Assembly (NCBI GenBank): GCA_916613615.1
Contig: OU744730.1
Span: 29,882,882 to 29,946,881, forward strand
From: Steromphala cineraria
Lineage: Eukaryota; Mollusca; Gastropoda; Trochida; Trochidae
Direction of reading: 5' to 3'
Length of the DNA: 64,000 nt
Shown: in pieces, positions 25,560 to 36,454 of the stretch
Layout: each line of letters begins with the position of its first letter
Numbering within the stretch: the first letter of the stretch is position 1
Made by a program: the position numbers and the translations under genes
Notes under the pieces: model-generated
What the model saw: only the letters and a program-made list of their open reading frames with translations
The model's database searches: none
Told to the model about the DNA's origin: nothing

Positions 25560-25914
25560 AGGGGCAGTAGAACGTTTTTATGGTGAATATAAGGTGATGT
25601 CGGGAAAATGAAAATTAATGGTTCCAATTGAAAGACAATGTATTTAAACTAAATGAAGCAGTACTAATTCAAATGCATAATGTTAAGATTAGTCATGTGA
25701 TTCATTTATCTAACCAAAACTGAATTAAAGGTGTTCACACAAAATGGCCGCCAATGGATTTTATGTGAATCTCCATACTTTGTCCTCTGACTATGGATGA
25801 TTGTCTTGTTTAATGTGAGTTTTGACACTGTCAAATTAATACATTTAGCATTAACTGACAATTATCAGTAAAATTTTAAAATATAAAATTATCAAAAAAC
25901 GAACTACTGCCCCT
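25560..25914 (+). mobile_element. TTAA-flanked MITE, copy 5
   Basis: A 355 bp copy, AGGGGCAGTAGAACG to GAACTACTGCCCCT, flanked by TTAA at 25,556-25,559 and 25,915-25,918. It is in the same orientation as the other four copies. The related block B sequence near 6,510 (TTTCTAAAGTCATCTTAC) lacks it. Confidence 0.88.
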
Positions 25915-26036
25915 TTAATTCATCTTACTGATGATTTGATTCTTAGGTTGAAATTTCCATTTGATATAGTGCGTAAACAGTATAATATGTAATAATATCA
26001 ACTCTCATATTTCAATGAGGCAAATAAATTCCCAGT

Positions 26037-26355
26037 AGCTCATTTACAACTGAATTTGCAAGCTAATTTGACTTGATTAAGCCCAATTTGTGTCAAATCA
26101 TAATGTTTTGGGCGTCTTGTTCCATTGACACTTAATCAATAAAACCGTTAAATTGAACTGACAAAAAGTCACGATTTTTCTTCATTAATTGGCATTTCTG
26201 AACCGAAAAAGACAAAAAGGGGACAGATGATTGTCCTCACTTACCTTTAAACATGCTATGTTACCATTTACGTCATGTAAGGCCAGCTGTGCTTCAGATA
26301 AAATCGATAACCTGAAGTTAAATGAAACGCTTAGTTCTGAAAAGAATTAAAACCT
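26037..26355 (+). repeat. Dispersed repeat R1, copy 3 (diverged)
   Basis: CCAATTTGTGTCAAATCATA and ACAGATGATTGTCCTCA are degraded versions of the family phrases, in the right order. Confidence 0.6.
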
Positions 26356-27289
26356 AAAATTTCCTTGCAAGTCCAATTTTTTAGGGCTTGTAATAAGAAG
26401 ACTCTCAAAACATAAAACATTCTTATTTATGGTGGACGAAAAATAATTGAAAGAATTGCATGACACCAAAACTAGTTTTAAATACTGTTTTCTGATTGGT
26501 TACAAGTTTTGAGTAATTTTTTTTGCTGATCACCTCTAAATATCCAAGATCAAGTCCCATACTTTTGCGTACGATTACAAACTTACTGCTTACAATAAGT
26601 AATGATAAAGCTGATCTTTTGATCTATGATTTTTTTCTCAAAATTAATTGATACAAACTTTAAAATCAAATTAATAAACCTACGTGTGAAAGTTGGTATA
26701 TATTTACACTATCTCTATTACAGATAGAATAATGATGGCCAATAGACAAACTCTAGAAAAATAATAGTCCCCAAATATATCTGCCCGTTCTGTTTACTGA
26801 TTGATCTGAACTGTTTATAAGGGAAATTTGGACATCAAATGACCAACAGAGTAAAAGTATTTAACATTAACCTTCAAAGGAGTATACCAGATTGATTTAT
26901 TAATAGTAAAACCAAAAAGATTGCCGGTGGAAAATTCTTTCATTTTCGTTATGCCGTTATTCTAGATAAAATATCATACAAGATCATGATTTTTTAAATC
27001 TAACATTTCTTATTAAGTTCTTACAGATTACTATGTTGCGTTTTTGTTTGACTTGTTTAAAATCATCCTGAGTAAATGAAATATGTATCAGATATTTATA
27101 ATTTTTATCTCAAGCATTTTGAATCAAACGTCCCTTTGATAAATCAAATTCTACTTAATCTAACATTAGGGTAATGCTTTGTATGAAGTAAAGTTGAGTC
27201 AGAATCCTTGAATCAAGTCACTATAGGAAATGAGCTGATCTCATCTCAATTTGGACCTTTTCAGCATCCAGTAAATATCATTGGCAATT

Positions 27290-27440
27290 TTGCAGGAACA
27301 TACTGCTTGTTTGCAAGGTGAGGTGATTTTTGGGTTAAACACCGCCGTCACGAGTCGTTGACTAATATCACTGTGCCCATAAACCTTACTGCGTGTAGAA
27401 CAGTTATCTACTGCGGACGAAGTTGCCAAGTCCGTTGACT
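27290..27440 (-). mobile_element. SINE, partial, reverse
   Basis: AGGTGAGGTGATTTTTGGG at the tail side, then TACTGCGTGTAGAACAGTTA and CTGCGGACGAAGTTGCC. The middle of the SINE is deleted. The minus-strand frame over it is not a gene. Confidence 0.65.
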
Positions 27441-27589
27441 ATAAAAGGTTAGGAAAATACAGTTGTGCCTTATACTTTCACGTCTACAGAATCATTGGTT
27501 TCAGAACAAATGGACACACAATGTCTTTTTTCCTTTCCAAATATTTTCTTCGAAAACGGCTGAACACCATCTCAGAGATATCTTTATTA

Positions 27590-27812
27590 AGGGGGCGGGA
27601 TAGCTGATAACTTCGGATCAAGGGGTTCAGAGTTTGAAACGGGGACTCTGTTAGTTTGTCTGCTGTAGAGAACTACTCTTCACGTAGTTAAGTTTGGGTG
27701 AAATGATACATTGAATTTCAGTGCAGTACCATCCATGGTTTGCTAGTTCAAGCAGTTTTCACATCAATACGTAGTTACAATAGTCTTGTGGGCTTTCTCC
27801 CTGCAATAATGC
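27590..27812 (+). mobile_element. SINE, with degraded tRNA head
   Basis: GGGGGCGGGATAGCTGATAA (degraded A box), GATCAAGGGGTTCAGAGTTTG (B-box position) and then the SINE body to CTTTCTCCCTGCAATAATGC. The duplication junction at 27,812 cuts it; its 3' part continues after the second copy, to about 28,220. Confidence 0.7.
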
Positions 27813-27999
27813 ATTTACATTTCTTATTAAATTCTTACAGATTACTATGTTGCGTTTTTGTTTGACTTGTTTAAAATCATCCTGAGTAAATGAAATATGT
27901 ATCAGATATTTATAATTTTTATCTCAAGCATTTTGAATCAAACGTCCCTTTGATAAATCATATTCTACTTAATCTAACATTAGGGTAATGCTTTGTATG

Positions 28000-28220
28000 A
28001 AACGGGGACTCTGTTAGTTTGTCTGCTGTAGAGAACTACTCTTCACGTAGTAAAGTTTGGATGAAATGATACATTGAATTTCAGTGCAGTACCATCCATG
28101 GTTTGCTAGTTCCAGCAGTTTTCACATCAATACGTAGTTACAATAGTTTTGTGGGCTTTCTCCCTGCAATAATGCTAGCAGCCGCGATATAAGTGAAATA
28201 AATAAGCCGCGTTAAATCAG
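28000..28220 (+). mobile_element. SINE 3' part (duplicated copy)
   Basis: Repeats the SINE body from 27,640 and continues into the original 3' end (GCTAGCAGCCGCGATATAAG, AGCCGCGTTAAATC). Ends near CATCTCACC. Confidence 0.7.
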
Positions 28221-29152
28221 CTCATCTCACCTTTCTTAAAGATTTGTCTTAGTGTGAGAAGGAGCACACAGATATGGATATGGTTTAGTTAATTTAATTT
28301 AATTAAAAATCATATACACATGGAATAATTATGCAAAAGTAATAGTTGAAAAAAAGCAAAGTGTACTGATTGGCCATCTATTCTATTCATTACAATGTAA
28401 GTTTCTCATCATTGTGATTGACATTTTACTGCAACAATAACTTCAAATGTGATGTTGGAAAGAACAATCAGTGACATTGCCGTATTTGTTGAAACACAAT
28501 ATCCCAGATAATCCAATTAGCTGCAGATATATTGATACCAAGGCCAAGTCAATGAATCAAAGAAATAAAGAGATTTAATCAAAGAATCAATTACATGTTC
28601 TATTTGAGAGAACTTGGGTGGCATTAGGCAGAGATTGCATGGACATATCGAATCCGGACACATGTCAGATGTTTAATTAATCACTTCAACAATATAAGTT
28701 ATATGCTTCCCACAAGGGTAATACGGCCTGATGTACCATATTTTAAGATCCTATATGTTATGTCATTATAACGTCAGTATAACGCTATGCGACACCTCTT
28801 CTTGTAGAGGAGCTTTTGCTATGACAGCGGGGTACATGGAATTTGTTCACTTGAGAGGTAAAGAGATACAATAAAAAGATTCGATCGTCAGCCAATCAAA
28901 ATCGACTATTCTACCGTAAGGTATATGATGATTATTTTTTAAGTCTGAAAGCAAAGAATGCTTAGATATTTAAATTTTATATATCAAATTGAGGTTTTCT
29001 TCTTGGAAATGTGTTTGCAAAGTTTTTGATACATGTACCTGAAAACAACTTAGGTCCAGATGAATGTTTTTTTTGGAACAACACTAAATGGCCTCAAGAT
29101 GTAGTTATTCTTTGATTGTGATTAACATAAAGTATGCACAAGAACTCTTTGA

Positions 29153-29409
29153 GGTGAGGTGAGGTGTTATGGGGTTTATCGCCGCTTTCAAGAGTATTTC
29201 ACTTATATCGCGGCTGCTAGTATTATTGCAGGGAGAAAGCCCGCAACACTATTGTGGCTATGCATTGCGGTGAAACCTGCGATGATCGGCTGGAACTAGC
29301 AACCATGGGTGTTACTGCACTGAAATTCAGTGTAGCATTGCACCCAAACCTGACTGCGTGTAGAACAGTTCTCTACTGCAGACAAAGTTGCCGAGCCCCT
29401 GGCGGGATT
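29153..29409 (-). mobile_element. 5'-truncated SINE with 12 bp target duplication
   Basis: On the minus strand it runs from AATCCCGCC (inside the B box) to the GGCGATAAACCCCAT end and a CACCT-repeat tail. Direct repeats AGAACTCTTTGA flank it at 29,141-29,152 and 29,410-29,421. A target duplication of this length with a 5' truncation is the signature of target-primed reverse transcription. Block A near 185 lacks the SINE. Confidence 0.85.
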
Positions 29410-30530
29410 AGAACTCTTTGATGAAAATTTTAAATCTGAATCTATTTCACACTTTTATACCTTGTATCATACAATTGTGATCTGTATTATTACATTTAAT
29501 GTAGAAAACAATGAGACTAAGCCTTAGTTTGTCGGCATTCAAAATCTGCTTTTTGATTATACTATTTTTAATAATTCATTTACAATATCAAAATAAAAGA
29601 ATGCTTTTTATAATATATTGTCATATAAAGAAATCTACTCATATTCCTACTTGAACTAAACGAGAATTTAAAAGAAATTGCAATTTTTCACCAATGTTAT
29701 CAGTCGTCCACAAAATATTTTAAGGGTTTATATGCTGCTTTAGTTAAAAATAACTTTTAAACTTATCAATATCTGAGATTGTCACAACGGTTACGTAAGT
29801 GTTCTTGGGCTCATTTACAACTAAGTTGCAAGACTCATTTGCCTTGATATCGCCTACTTTGTGTCAAATAAGAACTTTCTTGGTGCCTTGCTACATTTCC
29901 CCCACTATATCAATACAATTACGAAATCGAGCTGACACATAGTAAGTTAAGTCACGTTTTTTCCTCATAAGTTTGCATTTCTGAACCAAAAAAGACCAAC
30001 CAGACAGATAATTGTCCACAGTTACATGCCAGGTAACCATTTAACCATGTCAGCCCAGATGTGCTCACGATAAAATCGTTACTCTGAAGTTAAGTGAAAC
30101 GTTTAGTTGTGACAAGAATAAAACTTTAAGCTAAGTTACAGATGCAACTTTTTTTAGCTTTAAAAAGAAGAGACTCTCACTAATATTCTTATCATGTTTG
30201 GTGGAAAATTGCAATGCATCACCGACAATCAAATTGAACTAATCAAAATATTTTGACTTCTTTTTAATTCAAACTTATTTCAGGTATTGTAGGATTTATA
30301 TTCAGTTTCATAGCTGTTTTATTAAAAACAGAAAGTAGTTTAGAAAACCAATCCAAGGGGCCGAATGATTTTTAGAGAGCCACTCTTTGAGTTGTTGGGG
30401 ATCACATATGACAAAATGATCGTCATTTAATCGAGAAAAATCAAACATTGCAAGAAATACAAAAATTATTTCTAGAGCTAATCAACGTTGAATAATAACA
30501 ATAGAAAGGTTTCCGGTTGTAATTTCGATG
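29410..30530. repeat. Block A, copy 2
   Basis: Matches 190-1,240, including R1 at 29,808-30,135 and the AGAGCCACTC phrase near 30,375. Lacks the SINE present at 1,248. No gene. Confidence 0.75.
29808..30135 (+). repeat. Dispersed repeat R1, copy 4
   Basis: Well preserved: CGCCTACTTTGTGTCAAATA, AGACAGATAATTGTCCACAG, TTAGTTGTGACAAGAATAAA. Confidence 0.75.
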
Positions 30531-30629
30531 GAAAACCGGATAATGACATGCATCAAACAAAATAATTTTTGAAACTAATCTAAAGCATCAAGAATGACGA
30601 GTTTGTGTAATAATAATAATAGTCCATAT

Positions 30630-31000
30630 ATCCATGCACATTGCATGCTCAAAGCGCTGTACAGAACACTCCCTAAGGAGAATACAACCGGTCGCCTGTC
30701 AGGCGCTTGAGGTTCAAATTCAGACTACCATCGTATCATACCAGGTACCCAATTACTGCTGGGTGGACAGAGGCACGCTTCAAACTAAGTCAGTTACCCA
30801 GAGTGACACCACAAGTTTCTCAACTCATGTCTCAGTGTGGGGCAGGGAATCATCCCTTCAAACCCTCAGATTATCCAGCAACGGGTTACCCAGCCATCCA
30901 GCGAGCTGCGCCCGTTGTTGCTGAACTACTCTCATAGCGGTCGGCTGAGCATTGCACAGGACAACGTGCCACGTGTAATAGGTTATAAAAGTAGTATCAA
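30630..31000. repeat. GC-richer repeat remnant of unknown class
   Basis: This block is visibly richer in G+C than its surroundings. CATGCTCAAAGCGCTGTAC and CCAGGTACCCAATTACTGCTGGGTGGACAG resemble a dispersed motif I associate with invertebrate repeats. Three overlapping frames of 66-96 codons arise here, none with recognisable domains. From 31,000 to 31,520 I see nothing. Confidence 0.4.
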
Positions 31001-31567
31001 TGTAAAATTTACGTCTGAAAATCTTTCAAACCAATAGATAAAAATAATAATTCACAAAGAGTAACTTAGATATAATATATGGATTGCAACTAGGACATAA
31101 TCCATAAGACAACCACAAGACATTTCACTTTGGAAAAATGATAGTCATAAACATTTTTGCAAGAAGCCACATAAACTTTTTTCACAGTATTGATTATTTT
31201 GATTAGAAATATTAGGATAAACGTTTATTTAAAACGCTCTGATTATGCTGGGACAGATGCTAAGTTCTGAAATTATTGTGTGATGTAGTTTTTAATATAA
31301 TTGTGTCCGATACATGAGTTCTGAATCAAATGTATTGCAATTTGACCGACCCAACACAAATCATATCACATTTGTAGTACAGCGCATTTTAGAATTAAAT
31401 GAGATTGAAATGCATATACATGTAAGTACCATGTGGCACTGTACTTTTTGTCTTCATATATGGCAAATCTCAATTCACATACTCAGACAGGTGTGAAAAA
31501 ACGACTTTTCCCTCGGCTGTTTTTTCTACAAGGAGGGTCGATAGTCACAACGGTTACTTATGTCTTC

Positions 31568-31905
31568 TTTGGCTCATTTACAACTAAGTTGTAAGACATT
31601 TGCCTTGATAACGCCTACTTTGTGACAATAAGAACTTTCTGGGTTCCTAGCTACATTTCCCCCACTAAATCAATACAATTACGAAATCGAGCTGGCACAT
31701 AGTAAGTTAAGTCCCGATTTTTCCTCATTAGTTTGCATTTTTGAACCAAAAAAGACCAACTAGACAGATAATTGTCCACAGTTACATGCCAGGTAACCAT
31801 TTAACCATGTCAGCCCAGATGTGCTCAAGATAAAATCGTGACTCTGAAGTTAAGTGAAACGTTTAGTTGTGACAAGAATAAAACTTTAAGCTAAGTTACA
31901 GATGC
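31568..31905 (+). repeat. Dispersed repeat R1, copy 5
   Basis: CGCCTACTTTGTGACAATAA, AGACAGATAATTGTCCACAG and TTAGTTGTGACAAGAATAAA are present in order. Confidence 0.75.
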
Positions 31906-32132
31906 AACTTTTTTTAGCTTTAAAAAGAAGAGACTCTCACTAATATTCTTATCATGTTTGGTGGAAAATTGCAATGCATCACCGACAATCAAATTGAACT
32001 AATCAAAATATTTTGACTTCTTTTTAATTCGTCCACAAAATATTTTAAGGGTTTATATGCTGCTTTAGTTAAAAATAACTTTTAAACTTATCAATATCTG
32101 AGATTGGCACAACGGTTACGTAAGTGTTCTTG

Positions 32133-32455
32133 GGCTCATTTACAACTAAGTTGCAAGACTCATTTGCCTTGATATCGCCTACTTTGTGTCAAATAAGAAC
32201 TTTCTTGGTGCCTTGCTACATTTCCCCCACTATATCAATACAATTACGAAATCGAGCTGACACATAGTAAGTTAAGTCACTTTTTTTCCTCATAAGTTTG
32301 CATTTCTGAACCAAAAAAGTCCAACCAGACAGATAATTGTCCACAGTTACATGCCAGGTAACCATTTAACCATGTCAGCCCAGATGTGCTCACGATAAAA
32401 TCGTTACTTTGAAGTTAAGTGAAACGTTTAGTTGTGACAAGAATAAAAACTTTAG
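32133..32455 (+). repeat. Dispersed repeat R1, copy 6
   Basis: Nearly identical to copy 4 at 29,808 through the AGACAGATAATTGTCCACAG phrase. Confidence 0.75.
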
Positions 32456-32877
32456 CAAAGTTACAGATGCACCTTTGAAATAAGAGAGTGATAAAAAGTT
32501 CTTTTAACTGTGTGGTGAAAAATTGCAATGCATCGTAGACGATCCAATTTAACTAATAAAAATAGTAATACTTTCCGATGAATGTTTCCTTCTTGACATG
32601 TTAAATTAAAACTTTTGTTTCAAGAACTGTTTGATTTAAATTAAGTCTCATAGCTGTGTTATAGAAAAAAGAAAGTTGTCCAGAATACCAATCTTCAGTA
32701 AAGGAGCCGAATGATCTTTAACGAGCCACTCCGTGAGTTGTTAGGATCACATATGATAACTTTTATGACAAGTGTCATTTGATCGAGAAGAATCAACTGT
32801 TGCAAGGAAGAATAATTTTAGAGCTAATAGATGCTGTATAAAGACAGCAGAAGGGTTTGAAGTTGCAATTGTGATAG

Positions 32878-33060
32878 AGGTGGGATGAGGTTACATGTTT
32901 ATGAGTTTTATCGCTGCTTTCAAGAGTATTTCATTTATATCACAGTTGCTAGTATTATTGAAGGAGAATGGCCACAACACTATTGTAGCTATACGTCGTT
33001 GTGAAACCATGCCCTGAAGTGCAGTGTAGCATTACACTAAATTGATTGACACATCTTTTC
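32878..33060 (-). mobile_element. SINE, partial, reverse; same insertion as 1,248
   Basis: GGTTACATGTTTATGAGTTT, GCTTTCAAGAGTATTTCA and GCAGTGTAGCATTACAC in minus orientation, at the block A position equivalent to 1,248-1,380. Confidence 0.65.
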
Positions 33061-33689
33061 ACTAATAATCTATGTAAGAACATAGCATGCACAATTTGAT
33101 GAGCATTTAAATAATGTTCGTCACATGATGGACATACCCTGTCACCTTCCTGGTTAAGTTTTCAAACATATACTCATCACAATGCCAATAATTACTAATC
33201 ATGATCGGCAGCTATGTATTTATATTGCAGCAAAACGTACTTACGTTCTAAGAGATTGATGTGCATTGAGCTATAAGTGACAGAGTGTCGATTGAGGTAA
33301 CACACAATTTTCAAGAAAAGCTTATTACTTGCTGAAGTGATGTAATGATAAAGAACCACCTAACAGGATTCTTGATAGGTTGTTTGAGAATGATATTTAT
33401 TTAAATTTGAAAAAATTATAATCATCTGGGTACTGTAAGGTTCTATTTGACACAAATTCCAAAATAATCTTATTACTTGCTGGTGTGATGTAATGATCAA
33501 GAGACTCCTGACCGTGTTCTCGAAAAGATGTGCAAGAATTATATCTAATTAAGTTTGTAAAGTTATAATTTTCTGAGTGCTATAAGGTTCTATTTGACAG
33601 AAATTCCTAGATAATTTAATACTTTCTGGTTATGATGTAAATACTAACATGATTTCTCTACGAGATTTAAAAAATAAATGTAATTTTAA

Positions 33690-34225
33690 AATGTTACATC
33701 TCTTGGTGCTACAAAAACTTTTAACTTTAATTTTGAAACAACTGCATTTGCTTCCAATTCAGAAACGCCAATTTTCCAAACCTATGACCCTCACCTACAC
33801 AGTTCTTCACTCTGAGACAGCTCCAATCTACTTGAAGGAGCTTCTTACCCCGTATGTTCCATCACCTTCGGTCCTTGGTGCTACAAAGTATTTTAACTCC
33901 AATTTTGAAACAACTGCATTGGCTTCCAATTACGAAACGCCTATTTTTCAAACCTATGACCCTCACCTTCACAGCTCTTCACCCTGAGACAGCTTCAATC
34001 TACTTGCAGGAACTTCTTACCCCATGTATTCCATCACTGGACCTTCGGTCCTCAGACCAGTCACAGGTCACCGTTCCATTCACCAGAATTCAGCTTGCAA
34101 GTATTGCATTCTATGTGATAGCTACCATGGTTGAACTATCATAAGAAATAAAAACTGCAAACTACATCGACTCCTTTCGCCACTACTTAAATATATATCT
34201 GTTTTTCAAGCACTTTAAAATATGA
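33690..34225 (+). pseudogene. C-terminal remnant of a non-LTR reverse transcriptase (ORF2)
   Basis: Translation shows the C-terminal signature seen in many CR1/Rex1-like ORF2 proteins: LHWLPITKRLFFKPMTLTFT, a TASIYLQELLTPCIPS..LRSSDQ stretch and, in another frame, DSFRHYLNIYLFFKHFK before a stop near 34,223. The first part is tandemly duplicated with period 172 bp (33,702-33,873 and 33,874-34,045). The duplication and frameshifts make it a fossil. It differs from the family of the intact element at 54.8-59.5 kb, whose C-terminus carries a CCHC knuckle instead. The catalytic reverse-transcriptase core and the endonuclease are absent. Assignment to CR1 versus Rex1 is uncertain. Confidence 0.75.
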
Positions 34226-34499
34226 GTTGTACTCATGCCTTTGTTTATGAGCAGAGCGTGTAGTTGGATTTCAGGTGTTATGGACATAACTATTACTTGA
34301 TGTGACTGTAGTTAATTATTCCCTGAATCGTTAAATATTTTATAATTATTATAAAATGACGCATGGTTAAGTAAACGACATGTATACGTTTACTGAATAG
34401 GATAGTTGATACTTTTATACATAAGATTTTATAATATAATAAGTGAGTGAGGACGTGTTTGAACAATATTTCAGTTATCAAACACGTGGATGTTGTCAT

Positions 34500-34643
34500 A
34501 CAAAAGTGAGTGATTGAGTTAATGCTTAACGCCGATTTCAGCCATTAGCGGCAGGCATAAACAAGAGAGAAGATAGATCAGGGAAAAGGGATCGAAAGGA
34601 TAAGGAAAAAGACGAAAGAAAAAAGGCACAGCAAGAGATAGTA
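34500..34643. repeat. SINE-3'-like fragment
   Basis: AGTGAGTGATTGAGTTAATG followed by CTTAACGCCGATTTCAGCCA has the (GTGA)n-plus-CGCCG layout of reversed molluscan SINE 3' ends. The similarity is weak, and the segment may be a different SINE family from the one above. Confidence 0.35.
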
Positions 34644-34836
34644 CATCTTCCTACGCAGAGCCTAAAAGGCCAGTTTCCAAACTGTCATTTTATGCCTTGC
34701 TGCATAGCCTTGAGTTTCCTGTGCTTGCTCTCTAGTCTGTAGGGGCACTATAGCAGCACAGAAAAGTAAAGTCTCTGCAGCAAGGCATAAAATGACAGTT
34801 TGGAAACTGGCCTTTTAGGCTCTGCGTAGGAAGATG
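34644..34836. mobile_element. Fold-back MITE, 61 bp perfect TIRs, 9 bp target duplication
   Basis: A 193 bp element. The first 61 bases (starting CATCTTCCTACGCAGAGC) and the last 61 are perfect inverted repeats, with 71 bp between. GAGATAGTA flanks it on both sides (34,635-34,643 and 34,837-34,845). Long TIRs with a 9 bp duplication are typical of Mutator-like elements. No coding capacity. Confidence 0.88.
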
Positions 34837-34915
34837 GAGATAGTAAGGTTTTAGAATTTGGGATTGGCTTCTACCCGTCGACCTGTGCATCCAAGCATTT
34901 TGTGTATTATTTGTG

Positions 34916-34996
34916 TATCATTTTTTTGTTAATGGAATTCAATTACATTGCATACAGTATGCAATGAAATTGAATTCCATTAACAAAAAAATGATA
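34916..34996. repeat. 81 bp near-perfect palindrome, possibly a tiny TA-flanked MITE
   Basis: Two 40-base arms around a single central base at 34,956, with one mismatched pair (34,945/34,967). The arms begin TATCATTTTTTTGTTAATGG. The outermost TA on each side could be the target duplication of a ~77 bp mariner-type MITE. Confidence 0.85.
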
Positions 34997-36246
34997 AGAT
35001 TTAACAGTATATACTGAGCGACAACAATATTGTGACGTCATCAAAAGTCACGGAGAAAAATGTGTATTAATACATTATTATTTTTGCATCTTTGTTTCAG
35101 TTCAGTTTGCCATTAAAAAATGTCAGCAAATTCTCCTTAATAAGAACAGAACTCAAGCGTTTCAATAATTCTCCACATTCATTTTCTGCAAAGTTATATT
35201 AACTTAATCTTTGATATATGTGTAATTCTCCTGACAAAGTTGATGGGTTTTTTTCAAGTTTTATCAGGTCTGTCCACATGCAATCTTAATAACTAAATCG
35301 AACAGGTTTCACCAAATTACTCCTGCAAAAGTCAATTTTTTCATGAAAAAACGTCCATGTCGAAAAACCTTTAGTGGTTAAGTTTATCAAAGTATATCTA
35401 CTTCACATGTTTAGGTTCAAAAAGTAAAATACAAAATTCAGAAAAGTGATTAAAAAAAAACATTTAGATAAGCACAAGATAGTGATCAAGGGCAAACGAA
35501 ATTTAAAATGTTAGATGAACTTTTAGAATGTTAATAAACTTTTCAAATATTATCACATGCTCAAATATACACTTGGGGCATCAAAGTAAGAATTATGCAA
35601 ATACTCATAACACTTTAGACATTCATAATATAATATGAAATGATTTTTATTTTTTTTCGTGACAACGGATTCAAACAGCCTTAAAAACGATTTACGACGA
35701 AGAATGATAAATTCAGGTCATTTCACTCGGGAATCTTAACTTTCAAATATCTTCCTCTTACATTCGTTTTTTTCTACGCAAAAGCAAATTTACTTTGGCA
35801 TTTTGACAGATGGTAATTTTGTGAGTGAAATCCATATTTACAAAAACGCATAGATGCCAGTCACATAGTGAATAAAGAAAACATTACATCTTGGGATACC
35901 TTGCACTTTTTCTTTTAAGCATGTTGATTAATATTCTGACAAATAGGAATATATTAAAAGAAAACAACATCATGTACAAGGGATTAACTATTTACATCAT
36001 TAAATCATAATCTCGTTTAGGGTTTTATAACATCAAAACAGCTCAAGGTGTAACTTTGCCACAAAAACTGGGTTTTATCGAGTCATTGTTTACCAAAAAC
36101 ACGTGTCTGTTATAAAGTGTTTTACTCCCGCATTGTACAGAAACATTCAAACATAACAGAAAAGTACTTCAGTTCACACAACTCGCACATACGTTTCACA
36201 GACTCACATTACCACTCCAACAGTCTTCTCCTCAAAGCTCTCGCAC
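34997..36246. other. No gene or recognised repeat
   Basis: AT-rich sequence with no long open frame, no RNA gene and no repeat I could match elsewhere in the window. Confidence 0.5.
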
Positions 36247-36440
36247 CAGTCTAAGTAAACCTAGCCTCAATTTTACCCGTTTCACTCCGTTATTGACTCT
36301 AGAAAGGTCTAGTAGAGGGTCGCATCAGCCCACGTATCGAATTGACCAATGAGAACTCAAGCCACAATAGTCTGCCTTCGCACATATAACGCTGGAGGGT
36401 CAAAGGTCGCAGAAAGGCACCAAACACCAATAGAGGATCA
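36247..36440 (+). mobile_element. Mutator-like MITE, second copy, right end decayed
   Basis: Starts CAGTCTAAGTAAACCTAGCC and continues with CTAGAAAGG, GGGTCGCATCAGCCCACG, CACAATAGT, GCCTTCGCACATATAACG and GGTCGCAGAAAGG, in the same order as the intact copy at 63,020-63,285. The right TIR is not recognisable. Confidence 0.75.
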
Positions 36441-36454
36441 ACACTTTATGGTTT

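Larger units (their letters stand above)
27003..28171. repeat. ~810 bp tandem duplication with a 450 bp deletion in copy 2
   Basis: 27,813-27,999 is nearly identical to 27,003-27,186. 28,000-28,171 is nearly identical to 27,640-27,812. The simplest history is a head-to-tail duplication of 27,003-27,812, followed by loss of about 450 bp from the second copy at a shared TGAA. The very few differences suggest a recent event. Confidence 0.85.
20950..29100. repeat. Diverged duplicates of blocks A, B and C
   Basis: A mosaic of older copies. 21,365-21,680 is repeat R1. 22,290-24,060 matches block C. 24,560-25,080 matches 4,905-5,400. 25,260-25,530 matches 5,860-6,480. 26,037-26,355 is R1. 27,100-27,270 matches 6,790-7,030. 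28,360-28,560 matches 8,620-8,840. The order follows block B at lower identity, which suggests a third, older unit. No frame here is convincing as a gene. Confidence 0.6.
31520..33660. repeat. Block A, copies 3 and 4 (head-to-tail mosaic)
   Basis: 31,545-32,030 matches 29,790-30,279, and at 32,030 (TTTTTAATTC then GTCCACAAAA) the sequence jumps back to the equivalent of 29,707. 29,707-29,900 and 32,031-32,220 differ at very few positions. After about 32,450 the sequence instead follows block A copy 1 (850-1,250), including the shared SINE and 1,880-2,340. Confidence 0.8.

Noticed and set aside
30634..31037. Overlapping frames of 66-96 codons in GC-richer sequence
   Set aside because: Three frames are open at once, with no domain and repeat-like phrases; more likely a transposon remnant.
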